This document shows positions 13,865-15,085 of a stretch of DNA of 15,085 bases, piece by piece. The translations under genes and the position numbers were made by a program. The notes beneath the pieces were generated by a model. The model was not told where the DNA came from, ran no database searches, and saw nothing but the letters and a program-made list of their open reading frames with translations. The DNA lies in the NCBI GenBank assembly GCA_037141235.1, contig JBAXCY010000054.1:1-15085 (forward strand), in the 5' to 3' direction. The stretch comes from Bog-756 sp037141235 (GTDB lineage: Bacteria; Actinomycetota; Acidimicrobiia; Acidimicrobiales; RAAP-2). How positions within the stretch are numbered: the stretch's first letter is position 1; every line of letters begins with the position of its first letter.

Positions 13865-15049
13865 TCAGAGAGCGACGTTCTCCCAGTAGGAGCCTTTCAG
13901 CATGCCGGACAGAGTGGCCCGATGGATGATCATGTCATCGACATCATCCGGTCGTGCCGCCTCGCCGAAGAAGATCGATCGCTCGGTCACCCGGCGCATG
14001 ATCACTCCGTGTCGCATGGCGGCATAGGCGATGTGCCACTTCAGGTCACCGATCTGATGGCCGGCCAGTGCCGTGTACGACTTCGCCACATCGACCGGGC
14101 GGAACATCTCGGGCAGGCCGGGCGCGCCGAGCTGCACGGCCAGGTCCTGGAAGAACAGATGCAGGTAGCACATCCACCCCAGATCGACTTCAGGCGGGGC
14201 AACCGCAGCCATCTCCCAGTCCAAGACGGCGACCACCTCGTTGTCCCGGAACATCATGTTGCCGATCCGGCCGTCACCCCAGGACAGTGCATCAGCACTG
14301 ACGTCAGTCGGTAGGTTCTCGGTGAGCCAGGCGAAGCACTCGTCGAGCAACGGTGACCGGGCATCCTGGACGACCCACTCGTGATACGCCTTCCAATGGT
14401 TGAGGCTGCGCTCGAGTGCCGTTTCACCGGGCTGGTCGAGCTGCAAGAACGACAGGTTGTAGCGGTCTGGAGTGATCGCATGGATCCCCGCCATCGCCGT
14501 AATGGCCGACTCCTGGATCGTGCGCCGAGCGTCCTCAGATCCGTCGAAGACCCAGTTGTCACCGAATGTGTAGGGCAAGACATCGGGAGGGACCAGGCCA
14601 TCGATCCGATCCATGACGAAGAACGACCCGCCGAGCACCTCGGGATCAGGCTCGTACCAGTGCGTCTGCGGAATGGGAACCTCGGTGTGGGTGGCCACGA
14701 GGCGCATGACTTGGAACTGCATGTCGAGGTCATAGGTGGTGAATACCGGGTAGTCGGTGGCCGGCGGCTCCACGCGGGCCACTAGTCGGCGCTCGACTGT
14801 CGTACCGTCGGCGATCCACCGGGCCGTGACCAGCAGCGTCTCTGAAGACATCCCGTTGCTCTCCGGACTGGTCAGTTCGATGACCTCGGCTTCGTTGCCA
14901 TCGGGAAGCGTGCGTCGCAACCAGGCCTCGACTTGGCCGCGCATGGCTCCTGGGTCCCGGGTGGAGGTAGTGATGTGCTCCGCATCCATCGCCACCGTGC
15001 CGTCGGGACGGGTGGCGACCGACTCGCTCTCGGATGCATCGATCGTCAT
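13865..15049 (-). CDS. APH/ACAD10-like phosphotransferase-fold protein
   Basis: The protein has the aminoglycoside-phosphotransferase/choline-kinase fold. The catalytic loop reads WGDGRIGN with Asp259 and Asn264, and the metal-binding loop AVLDWEMA has Asp277. The N-lobe has RRLVARVEPP, where a nucleotide-binding basic residue is usual, and SFFVMDRIDG forms the hinge. The loop has Trp in place of the usual His of HGDxxxxN; this variant is familiar from mycobacterial and other actinobacterial members, which are not resistance enzymes and sit near acyl-CoA metabolism genes. The substrate is unknown. The 394 residues fit the family after a 30-residue polar N-terminus. ATG 15049 is supported by GGGGGAG five to six bases upstream. 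The stop faces that of the dehydrogenase gene. Confidence 0.87.
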   Translation of the reverse strand: MTIDASESESVATRPDGTVAMDAEHITTSTRDPGAMRGQVEAWLRRTLPDGNEAEVIELTSPESNGMSSETLLVTARWIADGTTVERRLVARVEPPATDYPVFTTYDLDMQFQVMRLVATHTEVPIPQTHWYEPDPEVLGGSFFVMDRIDGLVPPDVLPYTFGDNWVFDGSEDARRTIQESAITAMAGIHAITPDRYNLSFLQLDQPGETALERSLNHWKAYHEWVVQDARSPLLDECFAWLTENLPTDVSADALSWGDGRIGNMMFRDNEVVAVLDWEMAAVAPPEVDLGWMCYLHLFFQDLAVQLGAPGLPEMFRPVDVAKSYTALAGHQIGDLKWHIAYAAMRHGVIMRRVTERSIFFGEAARPDDVDDMIIHRATLSGMLKGSYWENVAL

Positions 15050-15085
15050 GTGGTCTCCCCCTGGTATTGGCTAGGTCGTGCGGCT

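Overview
The window looks like chromosomal DNA of a high-GC actinobacterium, most plausibly of the class Acidimicrobiia. The grounds are the GC-rich third codon positions, GTG and TTG starts with purine-rich ribosome sites, threonine-rich secreted proteins next to an ECF sigma factor, and a phosphotransferase of a type common in mycobacteria. The lineage is an inference from style, not from a marker gene. No mobile element, CRISPR array or phage gene was seen.

Layout. (1) Positions 5-87 hold a tRNA-Leu(CAA), followed by a hairpin. (2) Positions 266-3963, plus strand, hold a type II fatty-acid synthesis cluster, fabD-fabG-acpP-fabF. FabD carries an unusual C-terminal extension that looks like a biotinyl/lipoyl-type barrel without its lysine, and there is no fabH. 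An ABC1/UbiB-type kinase-like gene follows (4061-5752). (3) Convergent to it, positions 5778-9553 on the minus strand hold trpC-trpF-(possible small ORF)-trpB-trpA, the indole-glycerol-phosphate to tryptophan half of the pathway. trpE, trpG and trpD are not in the window. TrpF has an odd tail that repeats its own active-site loop motif. (4) Positions 9679-11162, minus strand, hold a two-gene unit for a secreted Thr/Ser/Asp/His-rich protein and an LppX/LprG-like lipoprotein. Divergent to it, positions 11393-12873 hold an ECF sigma factor overlapping a single-pass membrane protein that is the likely anti-sigma factor. The shared 230-bp intergenic region contains a perfect inverted repeat and a GC-rich hairpin. 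(5) A short-chain dehydrogenase (13037-13834) converges on an aminoglycoside-phosphotransferase-fold protein (13865-15049).

How the genes work together. The fab block makes and uses acyl-ACP: malonyl transfer, condensation and ketoreduction. The trp block makes tryptophan from anthranilate-derived intermediates. The sigma/anti-sigma pair and the divergent envelope proteins form a plausible envelope-sensing module whose members are mostly unnamed. The best candidates for something new are the FabD fusion, the TrpF tail with the adjacent +1-frame coding signal, and the envelope module. Everything here rests on reading motifs; no searches were run.
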